Shown here: piece after piece, positions 30,157-38,774 of the stretch | How positions within the stretch are numbered: position 1 is the first letter of the stretch | Layout: each line of letters begins with the position of its first letter | Source of the DNA: Paenibacillus riograndensis SBR5 | GTDB taxonomy: Bacteria > Bacillota > Bacilli > Paenibacillales > Paenibacillaceae | Direction: 5' to 3' | Assembly: GCF_000981585.1 (NCBI RefSeq) | Contig: NZ_LN831776.1 | Coordinates: forward strand, 387,001-451,000 | Length of the DNA stretch: 64,000 nt | Program-made: the position numbers and the translations under genes | Notes under the pieces: generated by a model | What the model saw: the letters and a program-made list of their open reading frames with translations, nothing else | Told to the model about the DNA's origin: nothing | Databases searched by the model: none

Positions 30157-30703
30157 AATTACGATTTATCGTCATACCCTGAACCTGGGGAACCGGGACT
30201 GGACCCTGTGGGCCAGTGAGAAGGGCCTGGTCCGTATATCTTTCGGGCTAGAAGAGCGTCTGCCTGAAGGGAAGTGGCTGAACACCTATGCTCCACGGCA
30301 TCGTTATCAGGAGGATCAGACGGTGTTCATGCAGCTTGGAATTACCCGGGAAATGGAGAGCTATTTCGGGGGGGCAGCGGTCAGCTTCAAGGATATCCCG
30401 CTGGATATCTGGGGCACTCCATTTCAGCAGGAGGTCTGGAAGGGACTGGCTACCATTGCGCACGGTGAAGTCATTACCTACCGGGAGCTTGCCGGGAGAA
30501 TTGGCAGACCGCAAGCCATGCGCGCCGTAGGGACAGCCAACGGACAGAATCCGCTGCCGGTCATTCTGCCTTGTCACCGGGTCATTGGCACGAATGGCAC
30601 ATTGACCGGATACCGGGGAGGGCTCAAGCTGAAGCAGGAGCTGCTTGCACTGGAAGGCATTAATCATGTGGGGGCGGCGGGCCATGAACGATTTGCTTTT
30701 TGA
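30149..30703 (+). CDS. adaB: AdaB: methylated-DNA--protein-cysteine methyltransferase
   Basis: A 184-residue protein. The active site PCHRVIG has Cys142; the helix-turn-helix reads TYRELAGRIGRPQAMRAVGTANGQNP. It repairs O6-methylguanine in a single-turnover reaction. ATG 30149 has AAAGGAGGG upstream, inside the end of adaA; the frame starting at 30122 lies within adaA and is not used. Confidence 0.94.
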   Translation: MSEITIYRHTLNLGNRDWTLWASEKGLVRISFGLEERLPEGKWLNTYAPRHRYQEDQTVFMQLGITREMESYFGGAAVSFKDIPLDIWGTPFQQEVWKGLATIAHGEVITYRELAGRIGRPQAMRAVGTANGQNPLPVILPCHRVIGTNGTLTGYRGGLKLKQELLALEGINHVGAAGHERFAF

Positions 30704-31583
30704 GCTGCCGCTGCCGGAGTTTTTCGATTTCGGGGTCTGCCTGGAATACCTGAACCGCTCGCCGCTTGAATGCCTGTACCGGACGGATCAGGAGGGAGTG
30801 ACCCGTTATTTCAATCTGGATAACCAGCCGCTGCTTATCAAGCTGACAGTTCCTCCGGGGAACAGAATGCACGTAACACTGCTGCACGGGGACATTCCCG
30901 GTCCAGGGGCGGCAGAATGGCTGGCCCGCTATATCCGGGAATGGTTCGATCTGGACCGCGATCTGGCGCCATTCTACCATTTGGCGCAAGCTGACCCGCT
31001 GCTGGCACCGCTTGCTGAGCAGCATAAGGGGCTGCGGATCGTCGGGATTCCCGATCTGTTCGAGGCGCTGTGCTGGGCCATTCTGGGCCAGCAGGTAAAT
31101 CTGGCTTTTGCCTACAGGCTGAAGCAGCAGCTGACCGCTGCCTTCGGCGGATCACTGGAATGGGAAGGGGATGTCTATTATACATTCCCTGGCCCGGAGG
31201 TGTTCGCGGATGTTCAGCTGGAGGAGCTGTGCGCCCTGCAGCTGACCCGCAGCAAAGCGCGGACAGTGCTGGACGTGGCCGCGCTTATAGCCAGCGGCGG
31301 CTTAAGCCGCGAAGCGCTGCTGGCGCTGCCGTCCCCGGACGCCGCCGAGCAGCGTCTGCTGCAGATCTGCGGTATCGGTCCATGGACCTCGCAGTATGTG
31401 AGGATGCGCTGTCTTGATGACACTACAGCCTTCCCGGTGGGAGATGTCGGGCTGCAGAATGCGGTCAAATTCCTGACCGGCATGGACCGGAAGCCTACCC
31501 CGGCAGAGCTCCTGAAGCTGGCAGAGCCCTGGCGCGGCTGGGAGGCTTACGCCACGTTTTATTTGTGGCGGGCGCTGTATTAA
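30684..31583 (+). CDS. alkA: DNA-3-methyladenine glycosylase II (AlkA-like)
   Basis: A 299-residue base-excision glycosylase. HhH motif LLQICGIGPWTSQYVRMR with catalytic Asp in FPVGDVGLQ about 15 residues further, as in AlkA. The N-terminal TATA-like domain (about 1-100) is also present. It removes alkylated purines. ATG 30684 overlaps the end of adaB by 20 bases, showing coupling; longer starts lie deeper in adaB. Confidence 0.92.
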   Translation: MNDLLFELPLPEFFDFGVCLEYLNRSPLECLYRTDQEGVTRYFNLDNQPLLIKLTVPPGNRMHVTLLHGDIPGPGAAEWLARYIREWFDLDRDLAPFYHLAQADPLLAPLAEQHKGLRIVGIPDLFEALCWAILGQQVNLAFAYRLKQQLTAAFGGSLEWEGDVYYTFPGPEVFADVQLEELCALQLTRSKARTVLDVAALIASGGLSREALLALPSPDAAEQRLLQICGIGPWTSQYVRMRCLDDTTAFPVGDVGLQNAVKFLTGMDRKPTPAELLKLAEPWRGWEAYATFYLWRALY

Positions 31584-31611
31584 AGCTTAATGAATGAATA
31601 CACCATATCAG

Positions 31612-31660
31612 CATACAAGCCATGGTTCCTGCAGCATCGGGAGTCATGGCTTGTATGTTT
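31612..31660 (+). terminator. Terminator of the adaA-adaB-alkA operon
   Basis: CATACAAGCCATG pairs with CATGGCTTGTATG, a perfect 13-pair stem, then TTT. Confidence 0.85.
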
Positions 31661-31715
31661 TACAGGACGGATGACCAAAATTTCTGCCGATTTTCAGGTT
31701 TTTTTCCTTGAAAAT

Positions 31716-31742
31716 AACTTTTTGGGTGTCTTGCCCATCTAA
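31716..31742 (+). promoter_or_regulatory. ECF-type autoregulatory promoter candidate
   Basis: AAC (31716-31718, within TGAAAATAAC), 17 bases, CATCTAA (31736-31742). This resembles the AAC/CGTCTAA pattern of sigma-V/M-like factors, one base off. Confidence 0.5.
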
Positions 31743-31775
31743 TTATATAGAGGGCCCTCAAGGAGGAAGAATCAT

Positions 31776-32318
31776 TTGCTGGACAACGAACTGGATATCA
31801 AAAAGGCGCAGAAAGGCGACCACGAAGCGTTTATCCGTCTTTTTAGACAACTGGAAACACAGTTGTACCGATTAGCCAAAACCATTCTGACACAAGATGA
31901 AGATTGCGCGGATGCGCTTCAGGAAACGACACTGAAGGTGTATAAAGGACTCGCGAGCCTTAAGCAGCCCAAGTTTTTCAAAACCTGGGTGATCCGCATC
32001 CTGATTAATGAATGCAATCAGTTGCTCCGTATGCGTGAGCGAACTGTGGCTGTGGCGGAAATCCCTGAGGAAACGGCCGCTTCCTATGCACATTTTGAAG
32101 ATTCAAGGAACGTGGACTTGCAAAGCTGCATTAATAGGCTGGACGAATCCCTGCGGCTGGCTATCGTGCTTTTCTACTATGAGGATTTATCCATTAAGCA
32201 GATTGCGGGTGTGCTTGGCATCTCCGAAGGAGCGGTCAGGGCACGGCTTCACCGCGCACGCCGATTGTTATCCGAACAGATACAGCCTGTGCGGGAGGAG
32301 GGTCTTGCTCATGAATAA
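31776..32318 (+). CDS. ECF RNA polymerase sigma factor
   Basis: A 180-residue sigma factor with region 2 (about 10-75; RLAKTILTQDEDCADALQETTLKVYKGL) and region 4 (about 115-170; IKQIAGVLGISEGAVRARLHRARRLL). TTG start with AAGGAGGAAG eight bases before. It overlaps the anti-sigma gene by eight bases (ATGAATAA). The promoter upstream looks self-recognised. Likely cue is a cell-envelope stress sensed by the anti-sigma factor. Confidence 0.92.
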   Translation: MLDNELDIKKAQKGDHEAFIRLFRQLETQLYRLAKTILTQDEDCADALQETTLKVYKGLASLKQPKFFKTWVIRILINECNQLLRMRERTVAVAEIPEETAASYAHFEDSRNVDLQSCINRLDESLRLAIVLFYYEDLSIKQIAGVLGISEGAVRARLHRARRLLSEQIQPVREEGLAHE

Positions 32319-33477
32319 TGAAAATTTAGAAAAGCAGCTCAGGGAGCTAAGAAAGGCTAATACACAGGAGCTTCCTCCTTTACTGCGAACGCGGCAGGAT
32401 TCAATTTATGCATCGCTCGCCACAATCGTCCAGGATTCTGGCGTGAAGAAAAAGAAAAGAAAAATATATCCAAAAATTGCGGCTGCAGCAGCGGCAATAT
32501 TGCTCAGTGTTATGCTGACGGCAATCTATCCGCCAGCGTTAGCCAATGCGCTGAAGCAGCTTCCGTGGGTAGGCGGTATTTTTGAACGGGCAGATGATCT
32601 GGGGCTGCAGGCCGCCCAGAGTTTGGGTCTGATTTCCCGTCCAAACAGCAGTGATACTCATGAAGGGATCACCTTATCTGCCGAAGAGGCTGTATTTGAC
32701 GGCAACCGTTTGGCATTCTCAGTGAAGCGTGAAGGGGAAAAGGAAGGGCTGGGCGATAAGCTGACCGGAGTTACAGTGGGCCCGGATGGGAAGCTTTTTC
32801 AGGAGAAAGGCACAATTTCATCTGCAAAAGTATTGATCGACGGGGTTCCGCTGGAGGAGTTTGCAGTTGGCCATTGGGAAGCTATACCGTATCTAAGCTG
32901 GATAGGCGGGAAGGAGGATAATACAGCTATTTTTGAGCTGGTAGATTCTTCGAATTTGGGTATCTCGACCAAACCCTTTCCTGACCAGTTTGTACTGACC
33001 TTAACCATTGGCTTAGAAGGCATTGATGAACCGTTCATTCTCCAAATTCCTGCACGGAGGGTTACAGAAAACATAATTGACACCCCTGGTATACGCGTAC
33101 AGGCAGATGGATGGAGTCTGACGCTGCAAAGGCTGGAATACAGTCCATTAACGACCCGTCTGTCACTCACGCTTGAACAAGATGCAGACGGAAATCGCAG
33201 AGCTTTTGAACTAACGGACTTTGAAGTAATGGATGAACAGGGACAGATTTTGGAAAGTACACATCAATCAGGTATCCTGTCTTCCGATAGGTCGCGTAAT
33301 GTGGATTTGCTTACAGAGCCGTTCGGCAAACACCCAAATATGCTCACCATCCGGGCCTATTATAATGAATTAAAGGACCCTAAGAAAAAGTATGGGTTGT
33401 ACAAAACAGATAGCTCCGGGAACGCTGTGAAGCATTATATTAAGGGCCTGGAGATTAACGTGCTAGTCCAACAATAA
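32311..33477 (+). CDS. Membrane anti-sigma factor with DUF4179 extracytoplasmic domain
   Basis: A 388-residue protein. The first 45 residues form a cytosolic anti-sigma segment, a membrane helix (KIAAAAAAILLSVMLTAIYP) lies at about 52-71, and the remainder is the DUF4179/DUF5643-type sensor. GGGAGGAGGG is placed before ATG 32311; the frame from 32008 lies within the sigma gene. It partners the sigma factor. Its outer domain (SDTHEGITLSAEEAVFDGN onward) is paralogous to the next gene product. Confidence 0.88.
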   Translation: MNNENLEKQLRELRKANTQELPPLLRTRQDSIYASLATIVQDSGVKKKKRKIYPKIAAAAAAILLSVMLTAIYPPALANALKQLPWVGGIFERADDLGLQAAQSLGLISRPNSSDTHEGITLSAEEAVFDGNRLAFSVKREGEKEGLGDKLTGVTVGPDGKLFQEKGTISSAKVLIDGVPLEEFAVGHWEAIPYLSWIGGKEDNTAIFELVDSSNLGISTKPFPDQFVLTLTIGLEGIDEPFILQIPARRVTENIIDTPGIRVQADGWSLTLQRLEYSPLTTRLSLTLEQDADGNRRAFELTDFEVMDEQGQILESTHQSGILSSDRSRNVDLLTEPFGKHPNMLTIRAYYNELKDPKKKYGLYKTDSSGNAVKHYIKGLEINVLVQQ

Positions 33478-33494
33478 CTTAGGAGATGGATATC

Positions 33495-34415
33495 ATGAGA
33501 AAAAAGACAATGAAATTGGCTGTAATTGTAAGTGCTGCCGTATGCCTTGGAGCGTTGGGAATGCCGGCCGCCACCTATGCATCCGGGGCTCAGCCAACCG
33601 CCGAAGCTATCCTGAATACACCGAAAGCCTCGGATTCACACGATGGGCTTACTTTGAAAGGCAAAGCACAGTTTGACGGTAATTATATTAAACTCAATCT
33701 GAGCCGCGAGGGAAACTTGTATTCAGGAAATATCGCAGGAATAACCTTAAATGCTAAAGGCAAACCTTATATTGCAGAAGGGACAATAGTGGATATAGAT
33801 GCCAAGATCACTCAACCGGGAGGGATCGAGTTGAAGTCGCCGCGCTGGAGCAAGGATGGGGATATCAACAAAGCGGTTGTTATATTGCCGATCGGATGGC
33901 TAAATGAAGAACAACAGGCAAGCCTGACCGCCGCCTCTGAAATCAGCGTGAATGTCAAGCTTCAAGGTGTGCAAGAGCCGTACGTACTGAAGCTTCCTTT
34001 TAAGCAGGAAGGAGTGGTGCGGAACATTCAGCCGCCTGCTCCAAAGGCTGACAGCCCATTTCAAATCGAAACCACCCGAATCGCTGCAGGAGAGAGCTCT
34101 GTGCGTATTGCATTGGCGGTAAAAGGAGTACCCGAGCAAGCCCATAATATTGGATATGACATTTATGACAACCTGGGAAATGAGTTGGACATGATCGCAA
34201 TGGAATCTGATGCATATAACAAGGACGCTATTAAGGGTACTATTTTTCAAGATTTATTGTACGGGGCGATCGGCCCGGACGCAGAATTTCTGATAATCAG
34301 ACCCTATCAAGCGGTGTTTGAAAAGGGCAACCAAGGGTTATATAAGCTGGATGCCAAGGGGAATGTAATTAAAAATTATTACAAGCAGCTGGAAATCAAA
34401 ATTCCTCTGAAATAG
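33495..34415 (+). CDS. Secreted paralogue of the anti-sigma sensor domain
   Basis: A 306-residue protein with an Ala-rich signal peptide ending about YASG at residue 28-31. The body repeats the motif order of the anti-sigma outer domain: SDSHDGLTLKGKAQFDGN, LSREG, IAGITLNAKGKPYIAEGTI, KLPF, and the C-terminus YKLDAKGNVIKNYYKQLEIKIPLK. It lacks a membrane anchor, so it may be a soluble ligand-binding or decoy version of the sensor. AGGAGATGG lies eight bases before ATG 33495. No enzyme motif is seen. Confidence 0.75.
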   Translation: MRKKTMKLAVIVSAAVCLGALGMPAATYASGAQPTAEAILNTPKASDSHDGLTLKGKAQFDGNYIKLNLSREGNLYSGNIAGITLNAKGKPYIAEGTIVDIDAKITQPGGIELKSPRWSKDGDINKAVVILPIGWLNEEQQASLTAASEISVNVKLQGVQEPYVLKLPFKQEGVVRNIQPPAPKADSPFQIETTRIAAGESSVRIALAVKGVPEQAHNIGYDIYDNLGNELDMIAMESDAYNKDAIKGTIFQDLLYGAIGPDAEFLIIRPYQAVFEKGNQGLYKLDAKGNVIKNYYKQLEIKIPLK

Positions 34416-34436
34416 GCATTGCCGCCAGCAAACTTA

Positions 34437-34493
34437 TTTTAAACAAAATTTAAACAGCCCCTGGCCCGGCATTTAAACTAAGCCCCTTACAAT
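34437..34493 (+). promoter_or_regulatory. Three ATTTAAAC direct repeats and TACAAT -10 before the hydrolase gene
   Basis: TTTTAAAC at 34437, ATTTAAAC at 34448 and 34471; -10 TACAAT at 34488-34493. Spacings of 11 and 23 bases put them on one DNA face, as for PhoB/PhoP-type regulators. Confidence 0.4.
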
Positions 34494-34512
34494 GAAGAAA
34501 TGAAGAGAGGGT

Positions 34513-35553
34513 ATGAAAGCAATCATCTTCATTCATCCATCATTGGGTAAAGGGGCTATTCATTTTATGAAAACGAAGAAAAAGTTCAAGTGGCTGAAAA
34601 TAATCAGGAACATCATTTTGTTTGTAGCCGCAGTCCTGCTTATAGTTATGTCGGGTAACGGCATAATGACAATGTATGAGCATAAGCAATATCCGGCATG
34701 GGGCCAGTATGTTGAAGTGAAGGGCAAAAAAATGCATGTGTACACGAAGGGAACAAAGGGCCGCACAATTGTAATGTTACCCGGGCTGGGCACAGCCGCA
34801 CCTGTGCTGGATTACGAACCTTTGCTGAATGAGTTGGCCCAACAAAATAAAGTGGTAGTCGTAGAGCCCTTCGGGTATGGCTGGAGCGATCAGACCAATG
34901 CAAAGCGGACTGTGGACAACATCGTCGGGGAACTTCGCAGCGCGTTGCAGCAAGCGGGCATCCCGGGCCCGTACACGCTTTTGTCCCACTCTGCATCCGG
35001 CATCTACAGTGTGTATTATGCCAATAAATATCCCGATGAAATCGAAGCGATTGCAGGAATTGATATCACCCTTCCGCAGGCCGTGGAGTACTTCAAGGAA
35101 TCTGTACCGGAGATCCCTGCATATATGAGCCTGATTGCACCAAGCGGTATAGCCAGACTTGCAACCTTTATCAATCCGTCAGATTTCCTGCCGAAGGCGG
35201 ACGAAGGCACGTATTCTGATGAGAACATCAAACTGACCAAAATGATTACAGCCTGGAATGCGTACAATAAAGACGTAGTAAATGAAGCCAAAGAAATGGA
35301 GCATAACATCAACGCAACGAAAGAAATGACCTTTTCGCCCAATCTGCCTGTAATAATCTTTACGCCCAAGATAGATAAGGTAACTGAAGACGGCAAGTCC
35401 AATATCACCTTCTACGAAGAGCAGCTCAAGAATGTACGCACCCACCAGCTTATCGTATTAAAAGGGCATCATTATCTGCACTGGACACACTATAAGAAAA
35501 TAGCCGATGATGTGAATGCATTCTTAAGTGCTACCCCGGCTCGCCCTTTGTGA
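34513..35553 (+). CDS. Membrane-anchored alpha/beta hydrolase
   Basis: A 346-residue protein. A single N-terminal helix (IIRNIILFVAAVLLIVMSGNGI) anchors a hydrolase domain. Nucleophile elbow SHS160AS replaces the usual G-x-S-x-G first Gly; oxyanion region is PGLGTAAP; Asp288 (TPKID) and His319/His320 (KGHHYLHW) can complete the triad. Substrate unknown. ATG 34513 with AGAGAGGG upstream, ATG 34567 possible. Followed by a terminator. Confidence 0.8.
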   Translation: MKAIIFIHPSLGKGAIHFMKTKKKFKWLKIIRNIILFVAAVLLIVMSGNGIMTMYEHKQYPAWGQYVEVKGKKMHVYTKGTKGRTIVMLPGLGTAAPVLDYEPLLNELAQQNKVVVVEPFGYGWSDQTNAKRTVDNIVGELRSALQQAGIPGPYTLLSHSASGIYSVYYANKYPDEIEAIAGIDITLPQAVEYFKESVPEIPAYMSLIAPSGIARLATFINPSDFLPKADEGTYSDENIKLTKMITAWNAYNKDVVNEAKEMEHNINATKEMTFSPNLPVIIFTPKIDKVTEDGKSNITFYEEQLKNVRTHQLIVLKGHHYLHWTHYKKIADDVNAFLSATPARPL

Positions 35554-35558
35554 AGTTC

Positions 35559-35606
35559 AAAAGACGATTGTTCATTCTGAATTCCGGATGAAGAGTCGTC
35601 TTTTTT
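35559..35606 (+). terminator. Terminator of the alpha/beta hydrolase gene
   Basis: AAAAGACGA pairs with TCGTCTTTT with inner TTCAT/GATGAA pairs; T-run to 35606. Confidence 0.85.
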
Positions 35607-35726
35607 ATTTTTGCAAAAAACTCTGCGTATTTCTTTAAGAATTACGTAAAACCCAAAAAAATGCTTTACGAAATTGAACCTTTTCATTAATACCGGACTT
35701 ACATTCAGTAGTTAATCTGTTTGATG

Positions 35727-35756
35727 TGGGAACGATCTCATATGGGAACGGTCTCA
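35727..35756 (+). promoter_or_regulatory. Tandem LacI-type operators
   Basis: TGGGAACGATCTCA (35727-35740) and TGGGAACGGTCTCA (35743-35756), starts 16 bases apart, immediately before the LacI gene. Likely autoregulatory. Confidence 0.55.
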
Positions 35757-35777
35757 CAGAGAAAGCGAGGGTAATCC

Positions 35778-36788
35778 GTGAGAAATATCAAAGAGATTGC
35801 GCAGCTGTCTGGTGTATCCAAATCTACAGTTTCCCGGGTAATTTCGGGCAGCGGATATGCAAGCCAGGAAGCAAGAGACAAAGTGCTTAAAGTTATTCAG
35901 GAGCTTCAGTACAAACCCAATGCGGTTGCGCGGGCGATGGTTTCGCAGCGGACGCACAATATCGGCGTACTGATCTATCGGCGGGAGTATCCTGTTGCGT
36001 CGCATCCCTTTTACGGAAAAATACTGGATGCCATTCTTGCGTCGGCTTCCGCTATGAACTATTCGGTATTTGTGACCACCGATCATGAGATGTCGCTGCG
36101 CTCCGCTGATTTTATGCTGGAGAAAAGAGTGGATGGGCTGATCCTGATCAGCCGTCTTGAACAGAATGTGATCGACCACATCGGCAAGTTTGGCGTTCCG
36201 TACATCATGGTGAACGGGTCCACGGATGTTCCCGGTGTCATTCATATCGTCAACCGCGACCAGGACGGAGGCCTGGAGGCCGCCCGGCATTTGAGCGGAC
36301 TCGGGCACCGGCGGATATTCATGCTCGCCGGACCGCAGTCCCACCGGAGCCATCATCTCCGGCTGGAGGGCTTCCGTTCTTATATGAACGGGCAAAGGGC
36401 AGAATTTGGCGGATCCGATATTGCTTATCTGCTGTCATCAACCTTTGAGGAGGGCTATCGGATGATGAAAGAGCATTGGGAGCATTTCCAAAGCCGGGCG
36501 TACACTGCGGTCTTCGGCACCAACGATATGATCGCACTGGGGGCGATGAAGTTTCTTATGGAGCATTCCGTTAGTGTTCCCGGGCAGGTGGCTGTTATGG
36601 GCTTCGATGATAATGATGTTGCATCCATTCTGACACCCTCACTAACTACGGTGAGAGTCGATACGGAGAAGATGGGAAGGCTGGCCTGCGTGATGCTGGA
36701 CAAGCTGATCCGGCATGAGCCGGTAGAGGAAACAGCGGTCGAGCTGGAACCGCAGCTGGTGATCCGCGACTCCACCCGACGCTTCTAA
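35778..36788 (+). CDS. LacI-family transcriptional regulator
   Basis: A 336-residue regulator. HTH at residues 2-24 (NIKEIAQLSGVSKSTVSRVISG), hinge helix near PNAVARAM, then a periplasmic-binding-like effector domain (about 60-336). GTG start seven bases after GCGAGG. It sits at the head of a seven-gene transporter/hydrolase cluster in the same direction and has two operator-like repeats upstream, so it probably represses its own operon until a sugar-like ligand binds. Confidence 0.92.
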   Translation: MRNIKEIAQLSGVSKSTVSRVISGSGYASQEARDKVLKVIQELQYKPNAVARAMVSQRTHNIGVLIYRREYPVASHPFYGKILDAILASASAMNYSVFVTTDHEMSLRSADFMLEKRVDGLILISRLEQNVIDHIGKFGVPYIMVNGSTDVPGVIHIVNRDQDGGLEAARHLSGLGHRRIFMLAGPQSHRSHHLRLEGFRSYMNGQRAEFGGSDIAYLLSSTFEEGYRMMKEHWEHFQSRAYTAVFGTNDMIALGAMKFLMEHSVSVPGQVAVMGFDDNDVASILTPSLTTVRVDTEKMGRLACVMLDKLIRHEPVEETAVELEPQLVIRDSTRRF

Positions 36789-36827
36789 TAACGGCGTGAT
36801 GCCGATGCCGAGAGGAGAAACGCTTGC

Positions 36828-37652
36828 ATGAGATGGTATTTAAAAGCTGTTGGCCCCAAAAAAATCATCGAGTTTTTGCTGCTGGCCGCCTTTGTGATTT
36901 TCTTTATGGGACCTTTGTTAAATCTGGCGATCCTGGCGTTCACCGGAAATTGGAGTTATCCGGACCCGCTTCCCCGGGAGTGGTCGCTGAAATGGTGGTC
37001 CTTTGTGCTGTCCCGGGACGGAATTGCCGAGTCGATTGGACTTTCATTCGGCATTGCCGCTATCGTCACCGCCGTGTCGATCCTGCTGTGCGTTCCTGCA
37101 GCTTATGCATTCGCACGGATCCGGTTCCCGCTCAGCCGTTTCTTCCTGTTCTCATTTCTGCTGACACACGCTTTTCCCAAAATGGGCCTATATGTTTCGA
37201 TCGCTGTATTGTTCTACAAAATCGGCCTGATGAACACCCTCCTGGGAGTGGTGCTCATCCATATTATCAACGTGCTGATGTATATGACCTGGATTCCGAC
37301 CGCTTCCTTCCGGAATGTCCATATGGCCCAGGAAGAATCGGCAAGGGATGTGGGAGCAAGCCCTTTCCGCGTCTTCCGCAGCATTACTCTTCCGCTGGCG
37401 ATGCCGGGAATTATTGTCGCATCCATCTTTACCTTCCTCAGCTCATTGGATGAAGCGCAGGGGACCTATCTTGTAGGGGTGCCTAATTTCAGAACAATGC
37501 CCGTGGTTATGTATGGCATTATCACGGATTATCCCGCTTATGCCGGCGCAGTGTTTTCCATTATTTTGACAGCCCCGACCTTGATTCTGCTGCTTGCCGC
37601 TCAGAAATTCGTCAGCGCAGATGTTTTGTCGAGCGGGTTCCAGATGAAATAA
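36828..37652 (+). CDS. ABC transporter permease (PotC/PhnE-like)
   Basis: A 274-residue protein with six membrane segments; EAA loop EESARDVGASPFRVFRSITLP. GAGAGGAG before ATG. Together with the permease at 39944, the ATPase at 37691 and the binding protein at 38775 it forms a complete importer. This subfamily carries polyamines, phosphonates, iron or small organic solutes. Context with a GDPD-like enzyme suggests a glycerol-phosphate or phospho-sugar-type ligand, as an inference. Confidence 0.88.
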   Translation: MRWYLKAVGPKKIIEFLLLAAFVIFFMGPLLNLAILAFTGNWSYPDPLPREWSLKWWSFVLSRDGIAESIGLSFGIAAIVTAVSILLCVPAAYAFARIRFPLSRFFLFSFLLTHAFPKMGLYVSIAVLFYKIGLMNTLLGVVLIHIINVLMYMTWIPTASFRNVHMAQEESARDVGASPFRVFRSITLPLAMPGIIVASIFTFLSSLDEAQGTYLVGVPNFRTMPVVMYGIITDYPAYAGAVFSIILTAPTLILLLAAQKFVSADVLSSGFQMK

Positions 37653-37690
37653 CAGGCGTAATTCCGCAGTCACTTTGACAGGAGGTCATT

Positions 37691-38722
37691 ATGAAGGCTC
37701 ATTTATCGATACAGAAGCTGACGAAACGGTACAAAACCGGCGACGGTGTCACCGATATTTCACTGGATGTGAAGAAAGGGGAGATGATCACCCTGCTTGG
37801 CCCTTCCGGCTGCGGTAAAACGACGGTGCTCCGCAGCGTCGGCGGATTCCTGGACCCGGACTCCGGCGACATCATGATCGAGGGAAAAAGCGTCTTGAGC
37901 GCGCCCCCGGAGAAGCGGCCGACATCCATGGTGTTTCAGGGCTATAATTTATGGCCGCATATGACGGTTTATGAGAATTTGGCCTTTGGCCTCAAGATCA
38001 GGAAAATCCGGAAGGCCGAACGCGATAAAGCAATTTCAGAGGTGCTTGAGCTGGTCCGGCTGCCCGGCTCGGAGAAAAAATATCCCGGGCAGCTGTCAGG
38101 CGGACAGCAGCAGCGTATTGCGGTGGCGAGATCGCTGCTGCTGAAGCCGGCGGTCCTGCTGCTCGATGAGCCCTTCTCCGCCCTGGATGCCAAGCTGCGC
38201 CACGAGATGCGTGAGGAGCTCCGGGAAATTCAGGCTGAGCTTGGACTGACGATGGTGTTTGTCACCCATGACCAGGAAGAGGCATTGTCCATTTCCGACC
38301 GAATCGTAGTCATGAACCATGGACAGATCGAGCAAATTGCAACACCGCAGGAAATTTATGATGAGCCGAAATCCTTATACGTCGCTCAATTTATCGGGAA
38401 AATGAATTTTATGAAGGGGGTGATCACTGAAGAGGGCATTCAAGTAGGTTCGCTTCGCTTTCCCAATGCCGCAGGCCTTACAGGTGAAGTCACTGTAGCG
38501 GTTCGGCCCGAGGATATTGTATTGGAGAGTTCAGCAGGAAGCGGGCTTCATGGAATCATTAAACAAATTATGGTGCTTGGGCATTATGCCGAGGTTTCTG
38601 CCGACATCCGGAATCATGGCGTGATCCGGGCCTTCATGGCCCGTGACAAGGTTAAGGAACTGCAGCAGGGTCAAGAGATTTCCGTCCAGTTCTCAAAAAT
38701 TTTAGCGTACCCGCAAGTGTAA
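37691..38722 (+). CDS. ABC transporter ATPase (PotA/UgpC type)
   Basis: A 343-residue ATPase. Walker A GPSGCGKTT (37-45), Q-loop FQGYNLWPH, signature LSGGQQQ (135-141), Walker B LLLDEP with Asp159-Glu160, H-loop FVTHDQEEAL, then a C-terminal TOBE domain (about 240-340). It powers the importer made with the two permeases. Ribosome site AGGAGG precedes the ATG at 37691. Confidence 0.93.
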   Translation: MKAHLSIQKLTKRYKTGDGVTDISLDVKKGEMITLLGPSGCGKTTVLRSVGGFLDPDSGDIMIEGKSVLSAPPEKRPTSMVFQGYNLWPHMTVYENLAFGLKIRKIRKAERDKAISEVLELVRLPGSEKKYPGQLSGGQQQRIAVARSLLLKPAVLLLDEPFSALDAKLRHEMREELREIQAELGLTMVFVTHDQEEALSISDRIVVMNHGQIEQIATPQEIYDEPKSLYVAQFIGKMNFMKGVITEEGIQVGSLRFPNAAGLTGEVTVAVRPEDIVLESSAGSGLHGIIKQIMVLGHYAEVSADIRNHGVIRAFMARDKVKELQQGQEISVQFSKILAYPQV

Positions 38723-38774
38723 ATCCGTTTCCAAGACTTTTATAAATTCATAAATCCTGAGGAGGCATTTGTGT

